A stretch of DNA of 64,000 bases from Sipunculus nudus. Its lineage: Eukaryota > Annelida > Sipuncula > Golfingiida > Sipunculidae. The notes under the pieces were generated by a model that did not search any database, had not been told where the DNA came from, and was given only the letters and a program-made list of their open reading frames with translations. The stretch is from contig CM049306.1 in assembly GCA_026874595.1 (NCBI GenBank), forward strand, positions 64,364,019 through 64,428,018, given 5' to 3'. Below, in pieces: positions 1 through 13,100 of this stretch. A program made the position numbers and the translations under genes. How positions within the stretch are numbered: position 1 is the stretch's first letter; every line of letters starts with the position of its first letter.

Positions 1-116
1 AAGATTCAATTGTATACTGAAAATTAGATCTGAATATTACAAATTTTATAAGTTATTTGCATTAATATAAAATCAGTACCTTGAATTTCGCCCAAATTTG
101 ACCATGGCACATTTTT
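1..116 (+). repeat. Family A interior, 5' of an insertion
   Basis: AT-rich family A body. It ends '...gaccatggcaca' plus a T-run and resumes after 2021 with 'cctttaagtgctgtgg'. The same junction is uninterrupted near 62326-62350, so this is the left flank of an A copy split by a younger A copy. Confidence 0.7.
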
Positions 117-2021
117 AGCTCAGCTGACTATAAGTCATCTGAGCTATAGTCATGGTCCATTGTCCGTCGTCCGTCCGTCTGTCCGTCCGTCGTGCCGTCC
201 GTAGATGTGGCACGTTTTAAAACCGTAAGACCTAGGAATCCAAAATTCAACATAATGTTAGATGTCCCCAAGATCTCCTACCAAGCCGAAAACTGGGTGT
301 TTGCGACTTCGTTCCTTTGAGAAATTAAGGAAAAACCTCAATTTTTTATTAAAATCCTATTTTCACACTTCAGGACTGCCTAATATCAAAACCACTCATC
401 TATTTTTCCTCATTTTTACCATAAATATTCTTCTATATAGTTCCTATGTACATGCCAGAAATTAAGTCTGTTAAGTATAAATTCTTTAAGTTATGGGCCC
501 AAACATAATGGACTTTGTAAAAAATCAGGAAAAATATTTTCTCACTTAACATGAAAAATTTTGAAACTAGAGTCTATTTTCCCAAGTATATAACTATGTT
601 TAATTAAGATTCAATTGTTTACCCAAAATTAGATCTGAATTTTGTAAATTTTTAAAGTAATTAGCATAAAAATAAAATCAGTACCTTAAATTTTGCCCAA
701 CTTTGACCATGGCATGTTTTTTTCCTGTAAGTACCATTGATTTAATTTTCACAGCATGTAAACATAAATATTTAATTTGTTTAAATCTGAAATTTAGAAG
801 TAAAAGCTTGAAAATTAAGCTAGTTATTGATTTTATTCTTGAGGCTCTATAGTAGTCATTTGCTTTGATTACAGATTACAGATGCAGGGTCCCACTCTAG
901 GTCACTGGAAGTCAGCTATGCCAGGGTTTCTGATTTGTTACAGTCACTGGGGGAGATCCCCTGCTGTGACAGGTGTACAGTTATTCTCATATCACCACCC
1001 CAATCACACCCCCCCCCCCCCCCCCGGCAAACCCAACCCACCAAGTGTTATGCAGTATTGTTATTGTTTTCACTGTATCTCCTTAATTGTAATGCTGTTT
1101 CCACTCTGATATGCAAAAACTTTCCTTGAAAAAGTAATTCAAGGTGTAATCCAGAAGATGCAATGTTGTGTAATGTAGCATTTTTAAAGAAATCATTTTT
1201 CTTTTAAATGATTTTACCGATCATAATGGAACCCATCAGTATGCTTAAATTATGATAAAATATGAAGCACATTATGGATAAATAAAGACACAATTAAAAA
1301 TTGTGAAATCTAAATCAAGTATTTTTTTTAGATATTAATTTTTTTGCAGATTTAAAAGATATATTTTTGTGGTAAAAAATAAATAAACATTTGTATGCAT
1401 GATGTGGTGTTATCTGACAAGATTGAGATTTATGATGATGCAATTGAGAATTATGAATCAACTTATATATTCAGATATATATGTTATATTGAAAATGTAT
1501 AGAAATATAAACTTAAATTAAAAAAAAATTGATGTGATAAAAAAATGAGGATTTATTACAAACATTTGTTCATTATTTTCTTGCATCAGCAGAATTTGAG
1601 ATCAGGCTTTGTTTGCCATGTTTTATGTTGTTAATTAGTTATATTTTAACTGTATACATTTCATATAACATATATTTAATAATATATATTATACAAAAAA
1701 AAGATTTGATTGAACAAATGTGTAAACTACTGAAATGTCAATAGTTAATCGAAAAGCCAACTAATGATCATCATGGTAATTGTACAGATCATTTGTTCAC
1801 AAACTGCACACATGCTTCAGTTTCAACATTAGGAAACACATGGTCAGGTCACAAAATATTATTTGCAACAATTTATGCTCATCAATACAAACCAATCATA
1901 TAAACCAACCATGGCCTTTATTACCTCATTCTCTTACACTTATCTCCATTTGATATTATTTTAGATTTTTACCTTCAAGGTTAACGTCAGCTGAGCACAG
2001 TGACCCATAGGTCCCTTGTTT
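117..2021 (+). mobile_element. Family A HINE-like element, young copy 1
   Basis: The element begins AGCTCAGCTGACTATAAG, where AGCTCAG-c-TGACT pairs with AGTCA-t-CTGAGCT around an ATA loop. A GTCY-type core (gtccgtcgtccgtccg) follows. It ends with an inverted copy of the tip (TCAGCTGAGC), the near-palindrome GACCCATAGGTC and CCTTGTT. It sits in a T-run of an older A copy. It is about 1.9 kb, non-coding, and almost identical to 28152-30058. A run of about 15 C lies near 1010-1025. Classification as a Helentron-associated non-autonomous element is inferred from structure; no Rep/helicase gene is present. Confidence 0.75.
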
Positions 2022-3341
2022 CCTTTAAGTGCTGTGGATTTAATTTTCACAGTGTGTTTACATAAGCACATCAGCTGTTAAGATGTGAAATTTGAAACCA
2101 GTTAATCAAAAACTGTAGATTTTATTCAAGTTTTCAAACACCATGTCAAGTATTGTTTACATCAAGCCATTGGTATGCATTGTACTACAGGTCAAGCAAA
2201 TCTCATTATATTATCATATAACATAATTGTCTATGAAAAAAATATTAATATAGATTTTACATAAAATGAGCCCAATTCCTGGAGGAAAAACATTTTTTCT
2301 TTCTATTTTTCCACTAAAAACATGACGTTGCGTGATTTGTTCAAAAACTAATGGCACATCTATAAGCACTGTCAACTCGGCAGTGATGTTACACAATGGG
2401 AAGTCCCCTGTGACTAAAAACTCTAGATCTCGGTAAAAGAACAGTATTTCTGCCTCTGTCAGTCCCAAATTTTCAGCAGAGAATAAAAACAACATGCATT
2501 ACTAGATCTCAGTTGTTGATAAAATTCAATCCATTATGTCACATGTGTACCAGCCAATCAGATCAGGGCAAAGTCTGGGATCTGGACAGGCTGAGGTCTT
2601 GACCGCAGCAACCTGTAGCTGCTCGATGAGCGTATACTTCTTTTGGCTTGGCTTGGACACAACAAAAGCAAATGGTATAGGTTTACTTAACCTACAGCCA
2701 GCTCTCAGCTGTGCAGGGTGTTATGTAATATCTACACTCTTGGCCAGCTCTGTGTCTAGGTGATCCAGGTCAGGCTACCTCTCTCTCTCTTAAACTCCCC
2801 CCCCCCCCCCACCCCCCCCCCCCCCCCCCCCGAACCCCTTTCCCTGCCACCACTCCATTCTGTTGACAGGACTTACAATAAACAAGATGAATCTTTTAAT
2901 TTCACATTTTTTTTAGCAACCAGCAGTAACATACAGAGACCCACCCAACCCTTCAAAACACAGGACTAATGAACAAGATGAATCGTATAATTTCAATGTT
3001 AAATTCATTTTATGTTGAAACTTGAACATTTTTGAATTTTTTTAAACAAAATAATTTTCAGGATTTGAATCCTATTATTCAAATGTGATAAAATGTTAGG
3101 ATCTAATGTAAGTGCTTTATGAAATGTTAAGATTTAATAAGATATAAATACTAGCATTTCATTCACATCTCTTTAAGTTGGCTAGGCCACTGTTAAACTT
3201 AGTTATTCAGGAATACTGGGCAAACTTATGTTTTATAAGTTTTAAGCTCATATGACTATATAGTTGAATTTTGAAAACTTAATTAAATTCACACTTTTGT
3301 TTATGAATGGATCATTTCATATACCACATAGGCTCATTTTT
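2022..3341 (+). repeat. Family A interior, 3' of the insertion
   Basis: Continuation of the older A copy (like 48130-48960 and 62340-62480). It is AT-rich, and the reading frames in it are chance openings. It is interrupted at 3342 by another A start. No gene seen. Confidence 0.6.
2797..2831 (+). repeat. Poly-C tract
   Basis: Run of C broken by one A. Similar C-runs recur at equivalent places in other A copies (about 1010-1025, 4846-4858, 48430-48442, 59441-59455, 60119-60135). They are length-variable between copies, as expected for slippage. Confidence 0.9.
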
Positions 3342-4289
3342 AGCTCAGCTGACTGTAAGTCATCTGACCTATAGCAATCACTCTTTGTCTGTCCGGCAGT
3401 CCGGCTGTCTGTCTGATAACAAGGCACAAATCATAACCACTGGACCTGGAATCTTCTAACTTTACATCCAGAGAGGTCCATGAAAAATCTCCTTGGAAAC
3501 TTGGAATTAGGTCTCTGTTACCCATATTCTTTGCATGGATATTGATCATACAGTGTTTCATCAGTTTCTGCAGACTGGTGGCACCACCTGTATTTTTTCG
3601 ATTTTTTTACAATATTTTTCCCTATTTTTGAGACCTCAAAAGATGCTGCCATCTGTTATGTCATCTAATGCATTGATCACCATGATTCTTTGCATGGATA
3701 TTAATCACGGAGTGTTTCATAAGTTTCTGCAGACTGGTGGCGCCACCTGTGTTTTTAGCCAACCTGTGAGCTTATGCGATGGTGCAGCGTCCGCCGTTTA
3801 GGGCTGGCTTTCCGCCGTCCATGGATGTAAGTCAGAAACGGTCAAAGCTGGCAGCTCCATATTACATTTAAGAATACATGTGAAACTTGGTGCCCTGGAG
3901 CTTATCATTGGGTATCTGCATTAATTTAGATTTTATAGAAAAAAGGCTTAAAAACTTTTAAAAATCTTTTTCTCTGAAACTGTCCAGCCAAATTGTCCAA
4001 TATTTCACAGAAATGTTCATTGGAACAATCTCTCTCAAGTTGGTTCGAATGGTTTCAGTTTGATGATTTTTTACCGAGTTACAGGAAGTTGAAGTTAGTC
4101 ATCTGTGCAAAAAAGCATACTAAACTTAAAATCTCAGAAACAGCTGGAGCTTTCATCACCAAATTTTATGCTAATGTTTGTCACATGAGTCATATCAGAA
4201 ATTGAGGTGTTGATGGCTCCACCTACATTGATCTGTTTTTTACAAGCAAAAATGTAAGTTTAGACTCTTCTAGCTTATACACTGTTTTT
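3342..4289 (+). mobile_element. Family A 5' part with a family B 5' part inside it
   Basis: An A tip (TAGCTCAGCTGACTGTAAG) starts at 3342. At 3757 a B tip (AGCCAACCTGTGAGC) follows the T-run of 'ccacctgtgttttt', so B lies within A. The B segment runs to 'cactgttttt' at about 4289, where another A tip begins. Uninterrupted B sequence at that point is seen near 32508 and 45610. Confidence 0.6.
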
Positions 4290-6019
4290 ATCTTAGCTGA
4301 CTGAAAGTCATCTGAACTATTGCAATCACCCTTTGTCCGTCGTCCATCCAGTCGTCCGGTCGTCCCTTAACAGGGCACAAATCATAACCACTCGACCTGG
4401 TATCTTCAAACTTGACATCCAGGGAGATCCATGAAAAATCTCCTTGGAAACCTGAAATTAGGTCTCTGTTACCCATATCCTTCGAGCTATGGGACTCCAA
4501 AGTACCCCCCAGAATAATGGAAAATTTGATACAAAAGCTCAAGTATCTGAATAACTATTGCATTGATCACCATGATTCTTTGCATGAATATTGATCATGG
4601 CGTGTTCCATCAATTCCTGCAGACAGGTGGCCCCATCTGTATTTTTTTCCAATTTTAATGAATTTTTTTCTCTTATTTCAGACCTGCAATGAAACTGTCA
4701 TCTGTTAACAGGGCACAAATCGTAACCACTGGACCTAGAATCTTCAATATTAATATCCAGGGAGGTCCATGAAAAATCTCCTTGGAAACCTGAAATTATG
4801 TCTCTGTTACCCATATCCTTTGAGCTATAGGGCTCCGAAGTACCCCCCCCCCCCCCCAGAATAATGCAAAATTTGATACAAAAGCTCAAGTATCTGAATA
4901 ACTACTGCATTGATCACCAGGATTCTTTGCCTGAATATTGATCATGGGATGTTCCATCACTTCCCGCAGACTGGTGGCACCACCTGTATTTTTTTCCAAT
5001 TTTTCCAATTTTTTTTCTATTTATTCCAGAACTGCAATGAAACTGTCATCTGTTAACAGGGCATAAATCGTAACCACTGGACCTGGAATCTTCAAACTTA
5101 AAATAAAGGGAGGTCCATGAAAAATCTCTTTGAAAACCTGAAATTATGTCTCTGTTACATATATCCTTCGAGCTATGGGGCTCCGAAGTAACCCCCAGAA
5201 TAATGCAAAATTTGATACAAAAGCTCAAGTATCTGAATAACTACTGCAATGACCACCAGGATTCTTTGCATGAATATTGATCATGGGGTGTTCCATCAAT
5301 TCCTGCAGACAGGTGGCGCCATCTGTATTTTTTCCAATTTTTACGAATTTTTTTTCTCTTTTTTTCAGACTTGCAATAAAACTGTCATCTGTTAACAGGG
5401 CACAAATTGTAACCACTGGACCTGGAATCTTCAAACTTAATATCCAAAGAGGTCCATGAAAAATCTCCTTTAAAACTTGAAATTATGTCTCTGTTACCTA
5501 TATCCTTTGAGCTATGGGGCTCTGAAGTACACCCCAGAATAATGCAAAATTTGATACAAAAGCTCAAGTATCTGAATAACTACTGCATTGATCACCATGA
5601 ATTTTTGCATGAATATTGATCATGAAGTGTTCCATCAGTTCCTGCAAACTGGTGACGCCACCTGTACTTTCTAATTGTTACGAATTTTTTTTAATACTTT
5701 CAAAGAAGCTGTCATCTGTCAACAGGGCACAAATCGTAACTGCTGGACCTGGTATCTTCAAACTTGACATCCAGGGAGGTCCATGAAAAGTCTCTGTGGA
5801 AACCTGAAATTAGGTCTCTGTTACCCGAATCCTTCTAGCTATTGGGCTCGTAAATACCCATCAGAATAATTAAAAATTTGATACAAAAGCTGCACTATCT
5901 GGACAACTAATGTATTGATTACCATGATTTTTTGCATGGATATTCATTATGGAGTGTTTCATACATTCTTGCAAACTGGTGGTGCCACATGGATTTTGTC
6001 GAATTTTGACGAGATTTTT
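4290..6019 (+). mobile_element. Family A element, 5' portion with about 340-bp tandem units
   Basis: It starts TCTTAGCTGACTGAAAG, a worn A tip. About five repeats of roughly 340 bp follow. Each has the 'ctggacctggaatcttc' block, 'gctatggggctcc', a C-run and a 'ggtggcgccacctgt'-type palindrome. On the minus strand these units stay open for 60-85 codons with similar peptides. I read that as DNA repeat conservation rather than coding. The copy is broken at 6019 by a B element and probably resumes at 22661. Confidence 0.6.
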
Positions 6020-7749
6020 AGCGTACCTGTGAGCTTATGCGATGGTGCGGCATCGTGTGTCGTCTGTACGTTAACCATTGCTATCTCAAAAATGGCAGGA
6101 GCTAGCATCACCAAATTTTTTGCAAATAATCTGTCATCCAGAAAAATATATCGGATTTTGTTTATTTTTTTCTAACTGCATTTTCTTAGATTTTATAGGG
6201 AAAAAGCTTAACAAGGTTTAAAAATCTTCTTCTCCGAAACTGTCCAGCCAAATTGTCTAATATTTCACAGAAATGATCCCATGAACAATCTTTTTCAAGT
6301 TTGTTCAAATGGTTCCAGTTCGGAGATTTTCTGCCGAGTTACAGGAGGTCGAACTTTGTTAACTGTGCAAAAAAGCATATTAAAATTTAAATCTCAGAAA
6401 CGGCTGGAGCTTTCATCTCTGAAATTGAGGTATTGGTCATATCTGAAATTGAGGTATTGGTGGTGCCACCTGCGTTGGCCTTTTCTGTACGGGGTCATTA
6501 GTGCCTGTATCACACTGAGGGCTACAAAAAACTTCTCCTCTGAAACCATATGGCCAAAATGTTTAATATTGCACAGAAATGATCCTAGGGTAGTGCTTTC
6601 TGAAGTTTGTTCAAATGGTCTCTTTTCAGTGACTTTTGGCTAAGTTATGGGAAGCTGAATTTGGTCATATGCCCTAACAGCCCATTTTATCTCAGTGGCT
6701 ACAAAGATCTTCTTCCCAAAAACCACTGGGCCAAATTCTTAAATCTTACACATTAATTATCCTCAGATACTGATAATTCAAGTTTGTTCAAATGGTTTTG
6801 GTTCAGTGCTTTTTGGCTGAGTTACAGGAAGCTGAACTTAGCCAGTTTGCTGTATCTTCCTATATGAGTTATAAACCTGTGAAACATTTTTCAACTGATG
6901 CCACTGAGTCCAATTTGATTAATATTTTACAAGAATAATCCCATGAATAATTCTTATAATAATTATCTTTTATGATTCCAAAGAATGAATTTTGGCTAAA
7001 TTATAAAGATTGAATTAAGTCATTTTACCATATATGTTAGCTGTGTAATGCAGATTCATCTAGCCTGGCACCAGTTTATCAGCATCCCTTACATCATGCC
7101 TCTAGACCTTCAGATTTCAGGTTATCTATGGCTAATATTGACAAGAAAGTTTTTTAAAAGCTTTTATTATTGATTTTAGATATTCTTCATGCCAGGCAAT
7201 GTTAACAATCACAGGTATAAAGCTCTCTGTGGGCATATAAAGACGGCTATACATAGATTATAAATAATTGGTATCCATACTCAACTTAATTGAAGATTTT
7301 GCCATCAGTGAGATGTATCTGTATTATTAGCTCAGCTGACTGTGTAGGAATTGCACTTTGTCCGTTGTCCGTCCGGCCATCCGTTAGCAGGGCACAAATT
7401 ATAACTGCTGGCCCTAGAAACTTCTTAGTGAACATCCAAGGAGGTCAATAAAAAATCTCCTTGGAAACTTGAAATTAGGTCACTGTGACCTATATCCTCT
7501 GAGCTATGGGGCTTGAAAGTACCCCCCAGAATAATCAAAAATATAATACAAAACCTCCAATATCTTGATAATTAATGCATGGATTGTCATGAATCTTGCC
7601 TTGAATATTGACCATGACTAGTTATGTCAGTTCCCGAAAAAAAGTGGTTGTGCCACCTGTATTTTTTGTTATTTTAACGAATATTTTTCTATTTTTTTTA
7701 CTTTAAAATGACAATAATTATGTCAGTTTCTCAGCTGTTATTACATCTA

Positions 7750-9611
7750 CTGTATTTATGCGTGTATAAGACGACCCCGTGTATAAGACGACCCCCCAAT
7801 GTCGTGTCTTAAATTTTGATTCAAATTATTTTTCAGCATCTTAAGTTGGAGCTGCCAGCTAGTGAGGATCACTTTGTTGGCATAATGATCACTTTTACAC
7901 TGATGATTGAAATGGGATTTTATAGTTCTTGATTCTTAAAATGGTCAATGGTATATTTTTTTTATGATGCTACAAGTGAAAACAGGAAAGTAATATAGAA
8001 AGGTATGGTGCAGACCAAAACACATTAATTAAACATATCAAAGAATGAGTATTATGCAACAATTCAATTTAATATCATAAGAGACATTAAAGGGTCAATA
8101 TTAGGGCCCAAATTTGGGTAATAAATTATTATCCAGGAGATGGCACCCACTAAGAATTAACATGTCAAGAGAATGTGCATTACAGGGCATTGACACCTTC
8201 CTCTTTGAAAAAAAATAAATTTATTTCAAAGAAATGTCAGTCTTCTGCATAATTTGAGGGAGATCACCCCAAACACCCACTATATCAGCGTCCACATCCA
8301 CAAGTGGCTTAAGGTAGACAAGTGACAGCGCAGGAAACCAAGGCTTCCATGATGCTCTACTTAACTAAGCTTCCTAATTTATTATTCCGTGTTAATCTTA
8401 AACTATCGAAAATTACATTTTCCTGGCCTGTCCACAACCATGTCTAGGTCATCAAATTTTCCGACAAAATATATCACGTTTGCGTAAACGACGTCGGTCA
8501 GGTTCAAATTTATTCCGTTGTACCAGTGATGAAGGAAAAACGTAATTAGGTAATGACCCGGTAAGACTTTCGTGAAATACGCTATTTTACGACATTTAAC
8601 TGTGTGCAAGTTCAATGCTACCTTGTAGAAACCAGGGTTTCCATTCGGTTACTATTTTATAGATCATTTCCCAAGAGGATATACGCACCAAATCCGGGGT
8701 TTCGTTATAAAATTGTGAGGAAATTCGTCATATTTATATCCGGCGGAAACTCGGTCCCTTTCTTGAACTTTGTTGACCTGTTATAATACATTCATTTCTT
8801 GACATAGTCCAATAATACAAGCTTGACAAACATTGAATTTCACGTCACCTGAGGAAAGGGCGCTTCATATTTATAATTATAAAGCGCTACTGGTTGTCTT
8901 GTTATGGAAGTGCCATGTGCGAGTCTCCGTGTATGTCAGTGTGCAAGCCAGCTTACAGCGTCCGCATTCACTGGACTCGTGAACATTTTAGGCGGTAAAT
9001 ACGGCACCATATGAAAAAATCATCCTTGTATTAATATGCATATTACGTGCTACTGGATGGCATTAGCAAGTTCCCAGCATCCCTTGCACGAGCGCTGTAC
9101 TCTCGGATCTTGAGTACATGGGTAAACCCGCAAGCTGATAGCAGCTTCGACAATTATATCACTGTGTACCTTTTTACAGTGAATTGCCAAGATATTTTTG
9201 GCAAAATATATTTTAAAACATATTTTCAGGATTGGGAATTCCGTTTCAGTCTGTCAGTTCCGCGAAGGGCTCTCATATATTGATTCCGTTAAAATTTCTG
9301 TGTCAATGCGGCAAGGGCAAACCTTTTCATATCAATTATTTAACTATGTGCGCATGTAAATCTAACGATAAATATAAACGACAACAAAGCACTGTAATGT
9401 TTATTTATTGAGTGTACATTACCACCATTCGGACATGATCACTGGTAATCACGCCGTCCAGTTCGACCGACGTAATAATGCTGATTGCAGTAAATTATCC
9501 TTGGCAGCCCTGAGGACGCTGAAAAACTTGTACCCTTGTATAAGACGGCCCCCCTTCTTTGCCAAATATTTTTAGGATAAAATTTGTCGTCCTGTACACG
9601 AACAAATACGG
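7750..9611 (+). mobile_element. Pogo/Tc1-like non-autonomous DNA transposon
   Basis: Left end CTGTATTTATGCGTGTA and right end (reverse complement) CCGTATTTGTTCGTGTA, followed on both sides by the internal 'taagacgac'/'aggacgac' block. TA flanks both ends (7748-7749, 9612-9613). The compact A copy at about 38866-38890 reads straight through this point ('attacatctggtgtccc'), which gives an empty site. The interior is 1.86 kb with no DDE transposase that I can recognise. Only unrelated frames under 80 codons are present. The family call rests on TA target and termini. Confidence 0.75.
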
Positions 9612-9670
9612 TAGTGTCCAAAAACCTGGTGTTTTATTGATCACAGTTGGATGCCATATATTTATCACCC

Positions 9671-9722
9671 TGTCTGTCTGTCTGTCTGTCTCTTTGTCTG
9701 TCTGTCTGTCCATCTGTCCATC
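9671..9722 (+). repeat. GTCT/GTCC microsatellite core
   Basis: Tandem TGTC units (tgtctgtctgtctgtctc and variants), the GTCY core of this A subfamily. The compact homologue is at about 38922-38945. Confidence 0.85.
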
Positions 9723-10007
9723 CACACAAATTTGTTTTCGGATGACTCCATAACTCCAGGATGTATTGACATATGGATTTCAAACTTGACTTGTGTATGG
9801 CCCATCACTAAAGCAAGAACCTATATGATTTTGGGGTCACTAGGCCAAAGGTCAAGGTCACAGGACTCACTTATTTAAAAAGATTATGGCTGCATTTTAA
9901 GCCAAGCTTTTCATCCCAAACTTTCCATTTTGCGCATTTAACTGACTTGCCAGTAGGGGGAGAGCATTGAGGTGGCAGGACTGGTCCCCCCACCTGACCT
10001 GACTTTG

Positions 10008-10141
10008 TTGCTTGCCGGAATCAAAGATTTCGGCAAGCATATTACTCAGTTGCGTATGTCTGTTTGTCTGTTTGTTGCTTGCCGGAATCAAAGATTTCGG
10101 CAAGCATATTACTCAGTTGCGTATGTCTGTTTGTCTGTTTG
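10008..10141 (+). repeat. 67-bp tandem duplication of the D 5' tip
   Basis: Two copies of the same 67-bp unit (10008-10074 and 10075-10141) carrying hairpin plus the start of the GTYT core. They look identical by eye, so the duplication is recent. Confidence 0.85.
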
Positions 10142-13100
10142 TTTGTTTGTTTGTTTGTTTGTCTGCACTCTCCTGGCCACAATTTTGCCACAATCACCTT
10201 GAAACTTACAGGGATGATGAAAAACATAATGTCTAGGTGCCCTATTGTTTTTGGTTAAAATAGGTCAAAGGTCAAAGGTCAAGGTCACGACAGGTATGGT
10301 TAACGGTTTTTGCACTATAACTTCGCCATAAATAGGCTTATCCACTTCTGCAATAGCTCATTTTTTTCGTCATCACCTGGCTTGTCATCTGGTGTGTAGC
10401 TGACTCAAATTTGAAGGTAACCATGGTTACAAATTTTTGGGGAAAATCATGATATTCGAAAATAAGGGGTCTTATTTTTCTAACTTTGTCAGTTTTAAAG
10501 CTAGAGTGATCTATTTTTTTGCATCAGGAAGCATTCAACTAGTACTACAAGATTTTATTACAAGTCTTGCAGTATCTCGTAAAATATCTCGTGAATAGAG
10601 ATATTTCGAGATTTAATTCATCTTGCGCCAAAGCCCACATTATTGCAGGAATCTTTTTGAAACTGACATATTATAAGTCCTACACTAGTATCTCGAAATT
10701 GTTTTTTCATTTTTTGAATAGGTCCGCTAGGGGGCGCTGGATGCGAACCTCCCGAACATATCATATTTTGGCCATATCTAAAAAATTATAAGCCTCAATT
10801 ACATAAACTATAGCTTATTTTCTTCCTCTGAGTCTTCTCCATAACCTAGTGTAGTCATCTGGTCACAATTTTGTGACACTTTGTCAGTGTGTCTGTCTGT
10901 TTGTCAGTTGTCCTCAAATTGGCCTTCTTGCTCTTGCGTCTCACATATAGCATTCTACAGGCCACAGTTTTGAAAGAATCCTTTTGAAACTATTACATCT
11001 TAAGTCTTACACTAATATCTCGAAACCAATTTTTCATTTTCTGGATATGGCCGCTAGGGGGCGCTGAACTGAAACCTCTCCGAACATATCATGCTTTGGC
11101 AATATCTCCAAAACTATAAACCTCAGTTACATAAACTGTAGCTTTTTTCTTCCTTTGAGTCTTCTCCATAACCTGGATTAGTCATCTGGACTCAATCTTG
11201 AGTCACTTTGTCAGTGTTTTCGTCTGTTTGTCAGTTGTCCTCAAATTCGCCTGCTTAATTGTTGGCTCTTGCGTCTCACATGTAGCATTCTATAGGCCAT
11301 AGTTTTGACGGAATCTTTTTGAAACTATTACATCTTATGTCTTACACTAATATCTAGAAATAAATTTTTCATTTTCCGGATGTGGCCACTAGTGGGCGCT
11401 GCACACGACCCTCACACATACCATTATATTGGCCATATCTCTACACCAAAAGCCTCTGTTATATAAACTATAGCTTATTTTCTTCCTTTGAATCTTCTCC
11501 ATAACCTGATTAAGGCATCTGGTTTCAATCTTCTGTCACTTTGTCAGTGTGTCCATCTGTTTGACCGTTATCCTTAAAGTCGCCTGCTTGCTGGTTCTTA
11601 CGCCTTACAGGCCACGGCTTTGACGGAATCCTTTTAAAACTGGGACATCTCATGTCATACACTAATAATACGAAACGCATTTGTTGTCTTCGGAATATGT
11701 CTGCTAGAGGGCGCTACAGTCGAGCCTCCCAAGTATATCATTAATTCCCCATACCTCCAAAACTATAAATCTAAATTACATAAATTATAACTCATTTTCT
11801 TCCTTTGAATCTTCTCAATCACTAGGTTATGTCATCTGGTGTCAATCTTGTCTCACAAAGTCACTATGTCCCTCTGTTCGTCATTTGTTGTCAGTTTTGT
11901 CTGCTTGCCTGTTCTTTTGTCTCATATGTCATTCTACGGGCCACATATTCTCAGCAATGTCCCTGAGAGTCATTCCATTAATAGAAAACCGACAATATGT
12001 TCTTTCTGTCCGTCTGTGTTTCACTTCCGATTTCCAGCAAGCGTTCGACCTATGGTCGTCTAGTTTGTTTGTTTGTTTGTTTGTTTGTCTGCACTCTCCT
12101 GGCCACAATTTTGCCACAATCACCTTGAAACTTACAGGGATGATGAAAAACGTAATTTCTAGGTGCCCTATTGTTTTTGGTTAAAATAGGTCAAAGGTCA
12201 AGGTCAAGGTCGTCAAAACTTCTCAAAACGGTTTTTTCTTCATATCTATGTGACTATTAGTCGTATCCACTTCAACAATAGCTTATTATAATCGTCATTC
12301 CAAGGCCTGTCATCTGGTGTGTAGCTGACTCAAATTTGAAGTAACCATGGTTACAAATTTTGGGGGAAAAGTCATGATATTCGAAAATAAGGGATCTTAT
12401 TTTTCTAACTTTGTCAGTTTTAAAGCTAGAGTGATCTAGTTTTTTGCATCAGGTAGCATTCAAGTAGTACTACAAGTTTTTATTACAAGTCTTGCAGTAT
12501 CTCGTAAAATATCTCGTGAATAGAGATATTTCGAGATTTTATTCATCTTGAGCCAAAAGCTACATTTTTGCAGGAATCTTTTTGAAACTGACATATCATA
12601 AGTCCTACACTAGTATCTCGAAATTGTTTTTTCATTTTTTGAATATGGCAGCTAGGGGGCGCTTAACACGACCCTCACACAGATATCATTACATTGGCCA
12701 TATCTCTAAAACCCAAAGCCTCAATTACATAAACTATAGCTTATTTTTTCCCTCTGAGTCTTCTCCATAAACTGATAATGTCATCTGATCTCAATGTTGT
12801 GTCACTGTGTCATTGTGTCCGTCTGTTTGTCAGTTGTCCTCAAATTCGCCTGCTTGCTCTTGCGTCTCACATATAGCATTCTACAGGCCACAGTTTTGAA
12901 AGAATCCTTTTGAAACTATTACATCTTAAGTCTTACACTAATATCTCGAAACCGATTTTTCATTTTCCGGATATGGCCGCTAGGGGGCGCTGAACTCGAA
13001 CCTCTCCCAACATATCATGCTTTTTTGTTTGTTTGTTTGTCATCACTCTCCTGACCACAATTTTGCCACAATAACCTGGAAGCTTAAAGGGATGATGAAA

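Noticed and set aside
117-150. TAGCTCAGCTGA at the A tip resembles a tRNA A box, suggesting a tRNA-derived SINE
   Set aside because: No B box at the right distance. The tip is better explained as a hairpin with an inverted copy at the 3' end, and the copies are too long for a SINE.
880-1129. Open frames of 64-75 codons in young A copies (also 28918-29159)
   Set aside because: They span a length-variable C-run that changes frame between the two near-identical copies. No domain.
4290-5570. Repeated minus-strand peptides starting MSFCIKF... in each A unit (also 50021-52298)
   Set aside because: The similarity follows from DNA-level tandem units. Frames start and stop irregularly, are interrupted by C-runs of varying length, and match no domain.
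9671-10190. Direct repeats considered as a CRISPR array
   Set aside because: Simple GTCY/GTTT microsatellites without spacers in a eukaryotic genome.
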